DNA from: Himantopus leucocephalus
Lineage: Eukaryota; Chordata; Aves; Charadriiformes; Recurvirostridae
Length of the DNA stretch: 64,000 nt
Assembly (NCBI GenBank): GCA_003993805.1
Contig: RSEF01000012.1
Location: 2,355,205-2,419,204 of the forward strand
Direction of reading: 5' to 3'
Part shown: piece by piece, positions 1 through 15,000 of the stretch
Numbering within the stretch: position 1 is the first letter of the stretch
Layout: every line of letters begins with the position of its first letter
The notes under the pieces: generated by a model
The model's database searches: none
What the model was told of the DNA's origin: nothing
Seen by the model: only the letters and a program-made list of their open reading frames with translations
Program-made: the position numbers and the translations under genes

Positions 1-44
1 GGTCCCTTCCAACCTCAACAATTCTATGACTCTATGATTCTAAG
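1..44 (+). mobile_element. CR1 LINE, 3' terminal fragment
   Basis: The window opens with GGTCCCTTCCAACCT, followed by ATTCTATGACTCTATGATTCT. This is the characteristic 3' end of CR1 retrotransposons in birds and other sauropsids: a conserved GGTCCCTTCCAACC block and then short ATTCTATG-type terminal repeats. The element is cut by the left edge, so its length is unknown. It lies in the sense direction of MARCHF3. It is the best single clue that the source is avian or at least sauropsid. Confidence 0.85.
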
Positions 45-3000
45 ATATTTGGATTGCAGGTGAAGTGCAATAGACCTTCCTCTTCTTTTGTCATCAAAAC
101 TGAGCTCTGGTATCCCAGCAGCGTGGAGCGAGGTCAAAGCTGCCATAGTCTGCAATCCGTTCTTATCCATGTGGTTCTTCCTATCAGTGTGTGAGCTGCT
201 TGAGAACGTGCCTGGCATTCCCTTGGCGTCATTTTGAGGCTTTTTTGAAACCTCATTTCCTTAGTCAGAGAAAATGGCCCTCAGCTGAAGTTGAGTAATA
301 TTGATCATGTAAATCGGGGACCTGATCCATAGTTTATTAGTGTTTACATAATCCTTTGAAAATGCAAACTGCAGCATAACCGTTGCATGTTCCTGCTCTT
401 CCATAATACTCCAGTAGCAATTCTGATTGACTGGTGGAGATTTTATTGGTGGACTTTAGAAGTTGACTTTTGCCTGGGCTGGAGCAACAAAATGAGAAAG
501 AGCTTGTTCGGTGGCTGGCACATCATCGTACAAGTATGTATCCCCCTCAGCCAGGTGCTTCACAAGCCTCACTGGGCTGAAGACTGGAAGATTTGTTTTC
601 TCCTAACTAGCTTGGGGTTTAGGTAATTGGTTTTCTGAAGGCTTAAAAAATAAAATAAAATTGTAAATCTGACACAAGGTCAGTGTTAGTTGTTTGCTTA
701 TCTGCTCTAGGCTGTTCGTGAGAAGCATCAAATGCATTTATCTCTAAAATGTTTCGAAATAAAATGCTGTAGCAGTTCATGTTTGTAGCTGGAATTAGTA
801 AATATATGGGGCTTGTTTAAGCTCTTGGTATTGACAAAGTCATCGTAGTATCTTCACACAGGGACAGCTTTACAGCTTCATCCTCTGGGCTGTTTGAACC
901 ATCAAATTAATCTTTAAGGTCTGATTCCCTCTGAGCTCAGGTCTCTGTGACAGAATAAAATAACTTCTTTGTATGCCACTGGAGACCTTATGAACTGTTA
1001 CAGAGATCCTCAGACCAACTCTTCTGAAGGTGAACTATACAAGGGCCATGGAGGCTGAAGAAGCTGCTGGTGCAGATCCTCGGCTGCCGGAGGCCATCCT
1101 GCATGAGGCACTTAGTTGGGCACTGCAGGTCCTGAAAATCCGGTGGGCGGCAGCAGCTGAACGTGGCCAAGGCTAGAGCGGGCAGCTGGACCGCGAAGCT
1201 TGCAGGGGGTTATCATCCTGGATGCTTCACAAGGAGCCATGCAGGGCATTGACTGGACCCCAGACCTCTGCACCGTCTGCTGCCCAGAGCTAAGGAGTCA
1301 GCTCAAAGCCTGGCATGCTCGGAGAGCTTGACTTTGGGACAGGCTTGTGGCCATCACCTAGCATGTTGTTTATGATACTCCCTTTCTAAAGCATGCACAA
1401 GAAGTAACAGTTTGTAGTATGACAGCTTAAATCATGTCTGAGGTAGACTGATGCAACACTGGGAGGAGAATTATTTAGTGGATGGGATTATTAGTGGATG
1501 GGAGTATTAATAAGAGAGAATAGGCTTTGTTTACTAGGACCGGCCCCTGAAGATGATCAAATCTTTAGAAGTTGGAAATTGAATCTTATCTCTTTCTTTT
1601 CTCCTCCCAGCAAAATGCAGAACCACTTTTTCATGACTGCTGAAGTTGTAGTTTCTCTGACTTACTGCATGGGTCTGTGCCAGGGCAGGCAGGGAGATGA
1701 ATATGGTAGCTAATCTTCCCATTCCTACTTTCCTCCTACTTGTGCCTGTAACCTTTCAATCCGTGCAGCTCACTTGCAGCATGAAAAGATAGTTTCCCTT
1801 ATAGCATCTTATTTTAAATTTAGGCTGTGCTAAAACCTGAGAGATCAAAGTATTTTCAATAGCACAGGAGGAACTCATCCATAATAAAGCCCTTAAAGCT
1901 AACTTTGTAGCAGTAAGCTGACTTCATTACGCAGGAATGGTCTGTCGGTCACTGATTGTGACTATAGGGTTGTGTTGCAGAGGTATGATAATCCTGCTTT
2001 TAAGGACACATCTTGGGCTGGAAGTAATTGGCAGCTGCAAGGCTAGTGCGCGCTTTCAGCTGTGACCTACAACATAGAGTTAATTCCCAATTGCTGTTTG
2101 ACTGCCTGTCATTCAGGTGCTGCACATATGAACAGCCAGCGTTTTACACAAACCGCAAAAAGTGCAATGGGGAAGAACTGCAAGTACTTCACTGGACATT
2201 GCTGTTGTAATCATGCTCTGTTGCCCTTAAGGCTTAGAAACTAACAGGCAAGCATCTCTCTCAATCCTTTGGGGTATTTTATACATGTGTGTGCTGCCCT
2301 TCCTTTCTTGCTCTCGCTCTCTCATCCACTTGTTCATGTTCTAGCTCATTTTACAGGTTTCAGACAGAGTTTGATTTGGTTAGTTTGATTTGAAGGCTGC
2401 TATTAACTAAATCAAAGTGAAATAATGAAAAATTATAAACTCGAGTGACTATGGCTCAAGTTTTGCCATGGGAATTGACGTTTTGTATATGTCTATGTGT
2501 TAAAGCCAGATGATACAAGGACATCTTCATCCAAACTCATTTGGGTAGTGGCTGACAGACCATTTGCTTGTTCACGCTCGGTTAGGAGCACAACATGCTC
2601 AGGGGCGTAAGCAGGTACATCTTTTTTTTCATCCCTGAAGACTCAAATGGCGATGAGTCAGTTACTGCCTTCCATTTGCACAAAAAAAATTAAACAGGTG
2701 AAATTTGCCACCATCTGGACTCCTTCTCCTCCTCATGCACTGGCCTGTTGCAATTAGTTGCTTTCGTTGAGCCTTATGCTCCTTTTGTTTTGCTTTTGAC
2801 AAAACATCTGAACTCTGGCGAGAGCCAAGGCTGTTCAGTATTTTGGGGCTGAGACAGGGAATTTTTGACCTCTGTTTTGCATTTTTCAGCCCTGCTTGGC
2901 AGTTATGAGCTGATGGCTCTATGCAATGAGACAGATAATCTTAGTTTAGTTTCTGGGAACACTTGGTCACAAATACCTATCCATAATTAGTCCATCCACT

Positions 3001-6000
3001 GGCTGTATCAGCAGCCAGGAATGTAGTGTGCATGAAGCAGATACTGACTGTCAGAAAGGGCAGTTCTCACAAACATTAGATGCACATATGTGTTTTAATT
3101 ATTGCAAGGAAGAGAAGAGCTGCACTGAGGAGGGGTTTGAACAAGACTTTGGCTTATTTTCAACTAATTTATGTCACTCTTTTGAATCAGTGTTCTTCAT
3201 TAGGATTACAAATAAATTGTGTGCCTGGAGGATATTACATAGACAAGTATGTCAAGAGCATTAAGATATATTTTATAGAATGATGTGATATCAGGAATTC
3301 ATTCTGCATCCGCAGCTGTGGTATGAGATAAACTAGGAGGCAGAAAGGAAGGAGAGTTATTGGAGGATGTAAGGCTCCTAACAAAAACACTGGGTATTCT
3401 TTTGATGGAAAATTGAACAAATTAAGGACAAGTATGACTGAGAACAATGCCCAGATGGTATGGGAAATGTAATTAACCTTTGGTAGTGCAGCATTCTCAA
3501 AACTATGAGGCAAAAATTCACTAAGGTTCACTAGTCTATTAAGATATTCATACATAAAGTGATCAGTTTTTCTACTTCAGTATCAATGTTATAAAATACA
3601 TATGAAAATATATCAAGACCCAGAAGCAACCACTTAAAAATGCAGGACCCAAAGACAAGAACGGTAAAAGAGATGGAGATAGCCTAATGTAAACCAGAAA
3701 ATGATTGACTCTTAGTTATGCAACTTACAGGGTGAAAAATGATCCTTCTAGCGATAGGGAAAAACTAGGAGATGTGGTACTTAATGAGGAAATTTGTTTC
3801 AGTGCTTCCCTCTAACAAGGTGTACTTTCCTCTGACCTGACAGGCTGATAAACCTTGGGATGCCATTAAACTGATAATGAAGCACCACGCTAAAAATAGT
3901 CTGTCCGCTTTTTTTCTGGTTGCCAGAACCAGCAGAATCATCTGTGTAATCAATTTACTACTGAGTTTGAGACATCTCTGCGTGGAAGCCTCCTGGGACA
4001 AGAAGTGTCATCTTTTCTCTCTGTTGTTCAGAGTTAAGTTCAGTGCTTATCATGTACTAAATAAGTAGATAGAATTGGAAACTAGTCATTTGATCCTGTT
4101 TGTTTGCTCACCATGTTTGGATTATAGTTAGATGCGCTTTAAAGCTTAAGCCTGAGCATTAATTGAACCAGAAAGTGCTCTTCATGGAAAATGTGGTATT
4201 CTTGTTTATTCTTTTAAATAGTGTCCAGTTTTATGCAACCCCTTTGAAGCCAGATCCTCAAACTTCACATTTCATAGGCTATGTAACTATAAATAGATCT
4301 CGATTAAGAGACCAAACTAGACTACCTAGCTAGGGCCATTGTTTAGGACTTTCAAGGTTTCCGTTTTTAGATTTCATTGGTAGTGGTCTCTAACTATGCT
4401 CTCCTCAACCGCTGTGTATAGCCACTGGACCATAGGTGTCACAACAGAAAATAGTTACTGAATAGACTCTAGAAATTTCCACAGTCTTAATGTGGGGTAA
4501 GGCTGGCTGAAAATAAGGTGTTTAGAGTAGTGGAGGGGACAGAGACCCACAAAATCCTGCATTGTGGAAGATGGAAGTTAATCAACAGGTTATGGAAATC
4601 CTACAACCTAAACCTCTGTCAGAGTGTTCCTCCTTATCTACCTCACCAGCAAGCAATGACAGGAGGTCAAGTCTTTTATTGCTGGGGAGCTACAAAGGAG
4701 AATCTGTAATTTCTTGTTTTCTCAGAATGGATAATGTTTTGGAGCGTGAAGTAGGTTTTCAAAAGGCATTGCTGAACGCAGATAACCATTTTGTCTTAGC
4801 TTTTACTTCTGGCTGTTCACAACTTCTCCAGAAACCCCAGAATTTTGCAGCCCCTGAGGCAAAACTTTGAGGTCTTTAGTTATTTTGCCCTTTGGCAACA
4901 ATTAACTTCATGTAGGTTCGCCTGCAGCAGACCCGATGTGCTCAGCCAAATTCTAGCGTCTCCACACTCCTAGATGCCTTCTGTGCCATCAATGATGCTT
5001 TATGATATGCAAAGTGGTTCATGTGCGTATATTTTGATGAGACATAAGTGAATCTATAATAAGATACTGCTTTAAAAGGGTGGCTAGAGGAATATCATAA
5101 TCATCGCATCCTCAGACCTAATGGGACTTGGCCTTCTTATGGAATTTGGCCCTTCATTATATCCATACATGTAGGATGAACTGTAAACCAGAGCGTGTTG
5201 GTGGCGAGGTAATAGCCCACTTCTCTCTAATACTATTCTCTGTCCCTACACATATTAGGCTTGATAGACACGCTTCATCTTCGAGAAGGGGCAAGTTACC
5301 TTTCAAGCAATAAATAAACTTGAAAAGAATTCATGTTCAGTATACATTGGTTATGGGACTGAGTATTTGCTGTGAGTTGATGAATGTTGTCCCTTTAGAT
5401 ATGGGTATGTGATGATTTTTTTAAAACTTGTTCGGGCCAAAGTGACATAAGTAAATTGTTTCATGATTGTAAACTGGGGTGTGTTCTTGTGAAGTATGAG
5501 CATGAAGCCTGATCTAAGAGGCTTTGAAAGAGTTGTTTCAGGGCCATTCAAACTGGACAACTACATACTTCTTATTTTGTTATTTAGAGTTGTCCATGAT
5601 GCAAGTAATTAAGATATTTTTCTCATGGATCTGGGACTTGCTACTGCTGGATGCAATTTCCTAGACTAATAAGACCACACTCAAAATTCCTGCAGCTGTA
5701 GAAGACATTAGATGAAGATCACAACTGACGTTATCTTAGTGATGAGGGGCCAGATCTGGCTACTATGGCTAGCCAGGAGTTTCACCAGTTGAGAGAGCTA
5801 GATAGTGGTATAAATCAGGTAAACTATACTGTACATGTAGCCCCTGAAGAAATAGATGGTGATGGTACAGCTGAGACAACAGTTATTAGGCTGCTGCAAA
5901 GCTCTAACAGCACTGGTGCAAGCTGAGATGTCAGCCTCAAGCTGGTTCCACTATCACAGTCCTGTGCCAAGCTTATCATGGGTACACAAGAAAATCTGCA

Positions 6001-9000
6001 TCTCAGGGTTGACTTCGGTGCAGAAGTCACAGTAACACAGACATTAAAATCCCAACTGAGATCAGCACCTACTCCAAACTTCTATTGCCTTTATTTTTCA
6101 TAGTACTAAGGCTAATGCCTAGTTCACTTCTAACTCTTGTTATTATTTTGCTTGTTGGTATTTCTCTTGGATTTGGATAAGGAGAGTAATGTTGTCCAGT
6201 CAAATTTTACCTATGCTGTTTTAATTTAGTTCTGTCTTGTGGTTTTGATCCACTAACGCAGCATTTCAGTAATTTGCTTGAAAATTACTGAGTAGAAATT
6301 GGATTTTTTTATGCTTTGTTTACAACAATTATTTTTCATTCCCAGGTCTGCATGTCAGGTCTGATTTGTTTGACCGCTGCCAAGTTCATTTGGTGATGAC
6401 TAAAAGCATTCTTGGTGTGCTTGTTCCTGGAAAAGGAATGGGACTGTCCGGTCTCTGTAGCATATAGTTTTACGCAGCACAACACATACACATGTAGAAC
6501 TGGTTAGTGTAGGGAATTATCACTGGTTTTAATTAACTTGCAGTATTCCCATGTGCTTGTCACATCTGGAGTGATCTCTAGTGAGCAAGTCTTGGAGTTT
6601 GATGAAAGACCCTTTTTCCCCCAGAATTCAAGTTCAGAGTGAAATCTTTATGTAAACATTGTAGAAAACCATGGAGTCTACATTTTGCTCCTGCTGAGAA
6701 AAATAAACTCTTTTTGTTCTCATATTAGTGTATCTTCCTGTGTGGAGGAAAAGACAGTGAGAGTATTTTTAGCTGCTTTTGTCTGAAGGGTAAAAAGAGA
6801 AAAGGGAAGAGGAAAAGAGCTGAATTTTGAGTCATTTTTCTTTAAAGAATGCTTTCCTTTTTTTTAAACAGTATATTTGCAAGACTAAGTCCCTCGTCAG
6901 TAAACATCAAAAGCTCAACTACTGCCAGCTAAAACACTACAAGATAAAATAATACAAAGTAAATTATCTTTAGTGAAGGAGAAGGGCTTGTTAGATGGCA
7001 CCTTCAGAAACACATGGGGTGATCATACAGTCTTAGAATAAGAGAAAGCATATATTTTACATATAAATATGTTTGGGGCATCCTTTGCAAAGCATCACGT
7101 GCAAGCTAAGTTTCATGTGTTTACAAAGTGTCATCGGCTGATTCATTGCTGAATAAAACATTAGAAGACTTGAATCTACACCAAGGAGTTTGCAGTTTCA
7201 TTGTAGTACTGACAGACACAGTATCTAGGGGAGAAGAGGTAGAAGCCTTCCTTCCCTCAGCTTAAGTCTCCATTCTACTTAATGCACATGGGCTTCAGTA
7301 CAGACTACGGGAGATGCTTTTACTAATGCAGATATCTTGCATAGAGTACTACTGAAAGGCATCACGGGGTAAGATGTTTGGGATGCATCACATAGGAACG
7401 AGAGAAGTTCTCCGTACAGCAGGTAAATGTTAATATTAAATATTTATGCAGATGAAGACTAAGAAAAAAGAAATTAATGTAAAAGTATCTGAATGATTTC
7501 AGGTTAAATTACAGTGCATCAAAACAAAGGTGTTCAGGCTCAGATAATAATCTTTGTTTCTCTATTTCAAAACGAAAATCTTAAAAGAGTAGTCATATTC
7601 ATTGAGCTTCCAATGAAGTTTTTGTTAGCAAGTGTAAGACTGACGTAGCCAATATTGCTAAACTCTAGAATTAAAATATAAAGCTATTAAAAAGATAAAT
7701 GCTTTTAATTTTCTATTTATTTTAATTTGAAAGTGGGATTAGTGTGTATTTTTTGACTTCCATACATTCAACTGTTTTTCCATCAATGGTGAGGACTATA
7801 AATGTGATATTTTCAATGAGATCATATTCAAGTGCAGTCTCAACTGCAAGACCTGGAAGAGTAAAATATACTAAAAGTGGGCAAATAATTGACTTAGCAA
7901 CAATGAACAAAAAAATTAGCATTTTAGTTAATCTACCTGTAGAAATACCGCGAGCATATTTCTCCAAGTATTCCCCTTTAATAATTAAAAACACTTTGTT
8001 TTTTGCTTTTCATCCCTGGCTCTGTTTGCCCTGTAGTTTTGAGACTCTTGCCCCCACCACCAACCAGCACTGCCTGTGTTCTCTGTCGTGCAAGCTCTTG
8101 TACGGAGAAGTTGCTCTGTCATCGTCCTGCTCAAGATATATGTGGACTAGACCACTGTGAGCCATGTAAAACCACAGGTTTACAAACTGCTCCTGTTTGT
8201 CAAAGAATTCATTTATGCAAGCTTTACACGAACAGGAATTCATTGCTAAATCCCAGGCATGAAGTTAAGCAATATTTAGACCGTTTGCAGTCATTAAGTA
8301 GGTCATTTTTAGCTGGACCTTACCTGGTCAGGAATAATCAGTTGAATTCCACTGATGTTTACCTGTGTGAGTAGAAAAAGAAGCACAGTTTAGGATTTAT
8401 TATGTGGGACAGGGCTATAATTAATGTGATGTTAGCAGCCCCCCTTTTAGCCTTGTAGTGGAAATGGTGAGAGCTAATTTTGAATGTTCCCTGGAGAAAA
8501 CACAGCCTTGGGCGTACATAAAGATTTAACTTTGAGCATTTTCCCCTGAGCTTCATCCTACAGCTCCTGAACAGTGACTTTGAGTCTAATGTAAAGCTGG
8601 GGGAGGTCAATAGTAACATCTTCATCAAATGCAGCGCATTTGGATCAGGTTGGACTTGACTTGTTCTCTTAAGACTTTGTATTTAACGAAGACTTTCTTT
8701 GTATTTGACAGAGACATTGGTCCTCATACTGTCTTGGTCCTCACCATCTCCTGAAAAAATAGTTAGCTATAAAACATCAGGGTGTAGTAGGTGTAATTTC
8801 TGCTACATCTCTTTGTTGCACTTAAGTGCCCCAAAGTGTGCAGATGTAGTGTGATTGCCAGAGGGCGCAATGAGATGTGCTGTGTGGAAGGAGCATCCCA
8901 CACTCTTGGCTTATGCTTTTTCTAATAAAACATGCACCAGAAATGAAGGATCTAAATTGAAGAGAGGCCGAACAGAGTCCAGAGGCAATGACTGATTTGG

Positions 9001-12000
9001 TTAAAACTGCTGCTGTTGAAAATTGCAAAAGACAGGTTTTCTGATGAAATCCTAGGTACTTGCAGAGAAAGGGAGTTGCAAGTTTTACAGTTCCTGTGCT
9101 AAAGGAAGTCCAGTATCAGTAATACGTATTGTGCAAAAAGGATTGCTGCTCTTCAGAACAAAGTAAGTATACTTCGTGTTTTTTAGAGTATACTTCATGT
9201 TAAATTTAAAGGACTGACATGGGATTCCTGGTCCTTTGGCCCTTGTTGAAGAGAAATTAAACTCTCATGGTGCAAGCCTTGTCTTACGGGTTTTAAGCCA
9301 AGAAGTAAACAATGCATGTCTGGCATGTGGTTACAAAATCTGCTTGTCTCACCTGTATAAAGTGACCTAATTTAGGAAAATGAAAGAGAATGTAGAACTT
9401 ACCTTCTAGTGCAAAAATGATCTTCCAGGCCTCTTAACTTGTAAACTTTTAGCATATAAGTAGATACTAATTCTGTCACTGTGTTTGTGTGCTTAAGTGT
9501 GAAATCACCTACAGTTTAGGCCATGTCCTGGCAAGACACAAGGGGTAAATAAATCACTTGGAAACAGTGATGATTCAGGGCAATGCCATCTCCACACACC
9601 CCTGGGGGAAGCCACCTTTCACATGCATTCGGGGTCAGACTAAAGGGGCTGTATTTATTCATTAAGCCACATTGTTTCTGTGGGCAGCCAGACTTCCCGG
9701 TTCATACCCACTAATCAAAAGAAATGGAGAAAAGCACTGTCCCAGCACTTAGCATAATTCTGGCAGTAATCATTGGTTTTCAGCCTTAGACTTGGTCTTT
9801 CAATAAAAGTAGCTTTGGGTTTCTGCCGGAGGGGTAACTCATGCGTTTGTGGCTGCAGAGGGTTGGTGCAGGGTCAGCCCTGCTTCCCAGGTACAGCCAC
9901 CGCCAGGCTGGCAGAAGGTGAGGGAGCTGCCTGGGGGCAGCTGTGTCTCACTGTCCTTCCAAATTTGTCATTAAGTGGGGCCAGAGAAAGCAGAAAGTCT
10001 GTGGGCAGGAGTGGGTAAAGAAGGGAGGGGGAGTGTGAAGAGGACGTGGCAATGAAAAAGAGGGAATTTAGGAATGTGTTAAGGGTGAGCACCTTCCTTA
10101 GTTTGCAGGGATTCAGCCTGAGTGTAATCACCCAGAAATAGGCGCAGGCAAGACTTATTCTCCAGTTCCAAGTATTCTTAGCTTTCTCAGTTAAGGCAAG
10201 CAGCGTAGAGGAGGTTGGGGAAAGAAGCTGGGAAATACTTAATAATTTTGACTCCTCCACTCAAGACTGCCAGCAAAACTACTACATCCTTCCTCACTGA
10301 GGATGCTTAACTTGGACCAGCGTGTCTTTAGCACCCCCTTCCAGAGTAACCTTTACCACTCATGCTCCCGTTCTCTTTACCTAATACATGAGGCACAATT
10401 CACAGGCGCAGGATGTCACTCAGTGTTCAGAAGCCAGTGCACATCACGGTCCAGCGAGCTGAGCACTGAGGGGATCCTTAGACCAGAAGAACTCGTGTTA
10501 GCAAATGGTGTCTGCACTTGAAGCTGCAACAGCCGGTTGTGTGGGCTGAGGTAACTGGAACAGAGTTACCAGGAGCACCGGGCAGGCAGAGAGAAAGCCA
10601 GACTTCAGCAGAGCTTGTGCGTATGTCCAGTGTGTGCAACAGGCAAGTGTAGATTAAGCAGCTATTCTGGGAGTCTGGCTTGCAATATCAACCCATTGCC
10701 AAGAATTTACAAATGCAAAATTGGCAGCGTATACAGAAACACGTGATTATTTCCTGGATTATGCTTAGTAAGGGTGCAATTAAGCATGTTAGGTTGTTTT
10801 ATTCATGGCTGTGTTCTACCAGCTTCTGCAGGCACGGGGAGCCCATTCACACAAAGGGCAGTTGTGGAAATACTGGTTTTCTGCAACCCATATTGCTCCA
10901 GAGAACAGGGAAGCAGCTTGTTTCGACTCAGGAGGGAAATCTGTTGGCAGCACCATTCAGTATGCTGAATCATAACTTCCTCCTTGTTCATCCAGTAATC
11001 CAAAATGTCTTCTGAGAAAAATGAGACAGACAGGTCTTGCATTCCAACTCCTACGAGGAAAGACATTTCCACTAGAAAAGACTAATACTAGAAAAGAAAA
11101 TTTGTGCCTTTCTTTATACTTCGAAAGAAACTATCATTACTATTTCCAGATCAGTTGTAAACCGTATTTGTATCTTGAGATTTTTATTATTAGTGCAAGA
11201 CTAAAATGGCATCAACATAAGTACTTATAGTATATATTATCACGTGACATCTTCCATTTTGACAACCAACAAAAAAAGAAGAATCTAAGCAAAAGACTTA
11301 AGTTAGTGGCTATGCAAATACATAAAGCAATTTATTAAAGTCCACAGTACCAAAAACGTAGTCCATTGCTCTCATGAAAAGTGGTTCAAGGTTCACTACA
11401 TAACAAAAAAACATTGATTTATGGCTGGGCAGTGATTTTTTAAATGCATGGGGAGACTTTTAAGGCCTATTCATGCTGAACTGCTTTGTGCTACTGCCTC
11501 AGCCTAGCATTCAGTTCTTTGACGTGCCTGTTTATAAAATTATGCTTTACATGCAGCCTGCTATGTGGTAGTTTTTAAGAGGCCCTGGAGCTCTGTGCAG
11601 TCAGACCAGCTGAGCAGAAAATGCTATCTACTGCATGAAAAATCAGTAAACTGTGGGTTGAAACAGCCAACCTAAAATTGCCTGATATCAGTGGGGTTCA
11701 ATATTGTACTACTTTCTGTATGTTGGCATGATTTAAAGTGAAATCTTGCAAGGATTGCCCTCCTCAACTGGTAAACAAGTATTACATCTTCATCTTGCAG
11801 CACTTAATTGTCTGTCATAGCTCCTTGGGAAGGTTTGGTGGTGATGTTGTAGTTGTTTCAAACTGAATGCTGTTGACCAGGTTGTATGGATTCTTAATAA
11901 GAATGTTCTCCAACTTCCTTTGCTGTCATTGTGTCCCAGAACTGCAGTGCCCTGGTGCTGGTTCTCCTCTGCCTTTCTCAGATGTCTTGATACTGGTGAG

Positions 12001-15000
12001 TGCTTTGCACCTCCATAGTGAACAGGTTAGGCAGCATCTTACGTGTCCTCCTGTGTAGTAAACAGCATGTGACTATCAGATGTAGGGGTTATTTCATCTT
12101 AAGTTCCAGAAATCAGTTTTTTACTCTGGAGGACTTAAGGGTCTTATGTGCACCTCCTGTAGAGCTAAGATGTTTTTGCTGAAAGTTTCTATACCTTTTT
12201 ATTTTCTTTATTTTTCAACAAACAGAGCAAGTGTACCAGTTGTACTGATCCTTACATCTACTGAGGCTTTAGGGGAACTGGTGTTTCCCATTATGAGTTC
12301 TGGGCTTAGCTGCTGTAAACTCCTACCTCAAAGAGCAACCCTGGCACACACACAGGATCACGCAACAGGGCTGGAACCAAGTTCAGAGAAAAAAATAAGA
12401 GTAGGTGATGAGCTGGGGTCTTGGGGAGGCAAATGCAGAAGGGATGGGGCATGACCAGATGCATGCCGCAAGGGACAGGAGTGGCAGGTTGGGAGCCTGG
12501 GTTGTACCTGCCCTTCAGGCATCTCCCATGGCACAAGTTTCCTAAGGTGTATTTATCAGCAGACAGTTGCCAGCTGATTTCTAAGAAACATACTGAAAGA
12601 AGTACAGATCTATCCCCCATGTTGGTGGACTGGAACAGGCAGTTACTCCATTAGTTTCTTTACTCAGTAGCCTTGGTGGGATTGAAACCAGGAGGGGATC
12701 CATACAGCTCTGTGTGATGGAGTGCGGAGGGAAGAGTCAAGAAACATGTAAAATAATTCCAGCTATGAATGCCTTGGAAATGACATATGGAAAACTCCTT
12801 CATGAGTATCAGTTACTGAAATAAGAGTTTCAGGTGCCTCAGGGTGTCCTGCTGTTTTAGAAAGGTTGTGGCCGTGCCATCTTCACAGTACTCTGTGTCA
12901 TTTCTTAATAGGTAAAAAATTAGGAAGTTTCACAGTACTCTGGAGTTGAGAATTTTGGTTCTTCTTTTGCATTTTTCAGTGGGAAGGTGAATCTGAGAGA
13001 CAAAGCAGCAAGCCATCCAGTCACTGCAGGGCCTGTTTTAGTCTCTGGGGCTTCTTAACGTAGCTGCAGTGGGATGGAGCTTAGTCACAGTTAGCTTAAC
13101 TGCCTAAGTATTTAGCTTCTCACAGAGGTTTGCCAACCAGTCCTGACTTCTTTCCTGCTGTAACTAAACTCCTAATTGTAGTTTAATTAAGGCAAAGGTC
13201 TTTTGTGCATAGTGGTTTATCTCTATAAGCGTCATGCAGCGTCAGGATAACTGGCAGATGGACGTGTTCTATATTAAGAAACTACTAAAAAAAATTACTC
13301 TTTTAAGAGGCAGGATGGTGTAAAAATATTGTCTAAATCTCACTGAGGGAAAGATGAGTTCCCGTTCTCCAATTCAAAAAACAAAGCATAGTATACACTG
13401 TAGTACTTGTTTGATAGGTTTGAAGCCAGTGAAGAATACCTTTTTCACATAGGCTCTGATAACTGTATTACAGACAACTTTTGAAACCAGTAATTTCTTC
13501 ATTACTTAGAACACAACACCTTGCATTCTGAGTAACGAACTAGGATTGACAGAAGAAATAAAGGCAGAAGACATTTCTCCACGAGGTGCACCGTTCTTCC
13601 AGATTGCAGTACGATGCAGGATTTTAACTGTGCTCCACATCTATCCTGATGTAAAAATATGTCCATGAACACAAGTCACTGTGGGCCAAAATGCTAGAGT
13701 AATCTGTGCAAAAGAGATTGGTTTGTGCCTGCAGAATCTGTTGGGCAGATTGAGGCATTCGTGGGCCCACGTAAGAAACACGGCCCTGTCAGGTCACAGT
13801 ATGTGGCTAGGTTTCACTCCTGGCCTTCAGGACAACTAGTTTGCCATTTCTACTTGATACTGGATTGTAATTTTGAACACTGGGCTGTGGATAGAGTGGA
13901 AAGAGAAATACTCTTCAGTCATGTGAAAGTACATAAATAGGAAACTGAGGTTTTTTTAATAACGGCTGTGTTTTTTAAATAATGCAGTATTTCTTGGGAA
14001 AATGTCTCCAGATGGGAAGGTAGTGGTTTTTCATGTATGTTTTTAAGTCTTGAAGCTGATTGATGCATCCTTGAGTTGCATTTCTTGAAACTAATAGTGT
14101 GACTCATGGGAACACGGAATAAGAAAAGTGAATGGATTTCCAAGTTTGAAACTGCATGACTGTGAGAGATGCAATATGTGCTATTTTTAGTGCAGAAAAA
14201 AAGGAAAAGCAAGCAATTCACACACAATCTCTACATGAATATTTGTTTAAATTTTGCAATTCACTGAAGTGTAAGATTTTTTTTTTCTCATGCAAATCTA
14301 AGCCACTTACAGCTTCAGCAGAAGAGCACCACTGCTTAAAAAAGTCTACTGTGATAATTTAACTCATCAGCATGATAAGGCTTTATGGGTTTAAGAAATT
14401 AGGTCAGTTGGAACAGTAGGAAAGAGTGCAACAAGGATTCCAGTTGTAGGTGCTTATTGTAAATGCAGATGGTTTCTTCTTTAAATTCATTTTCAGAGCA
14501 GTAATGCTAGTTTTTAAAATATGTTGAAGTGTAAGTCAGTAAGACTAGCACTGCCTTGCTCAATGGCATTTGTTGAGTCTCATGGTTTCTCTCGATACAG
14601 AAGTTATAAATCTCTTAAAAGAAAATATAAGCATGGGAAAGAAGATACATTATAAATAGCTTGCAGCATATAAAGAAATGTTTGCTGAACTCAGTGGGGA
14701 CGTGTTGTTAGCAATAATCAACAGCTGAGTAAGCCCAGAAGTAGCTTGTCTCTGAAACAAAGATTACAAGTGTTTGGTGGCATTTGTTTGTGGGGATAAG
14801 CCACTTTTCCAAAATATTTGCATTCATTCTGTAATGTGAAGAAGAAAAATACTTCCAGATACTTCTTAATAACTACTGAAGCCCTAGAAAGCAGTCTGGA
14901 CTTTGGAATGATTTAAAAAATTAAGCAGGGGGATAGAGGGCAGAGAGATGCAAAAAAAACAGATGATGCTGACTTACATTTTAACACTGCAGGTATCAGC

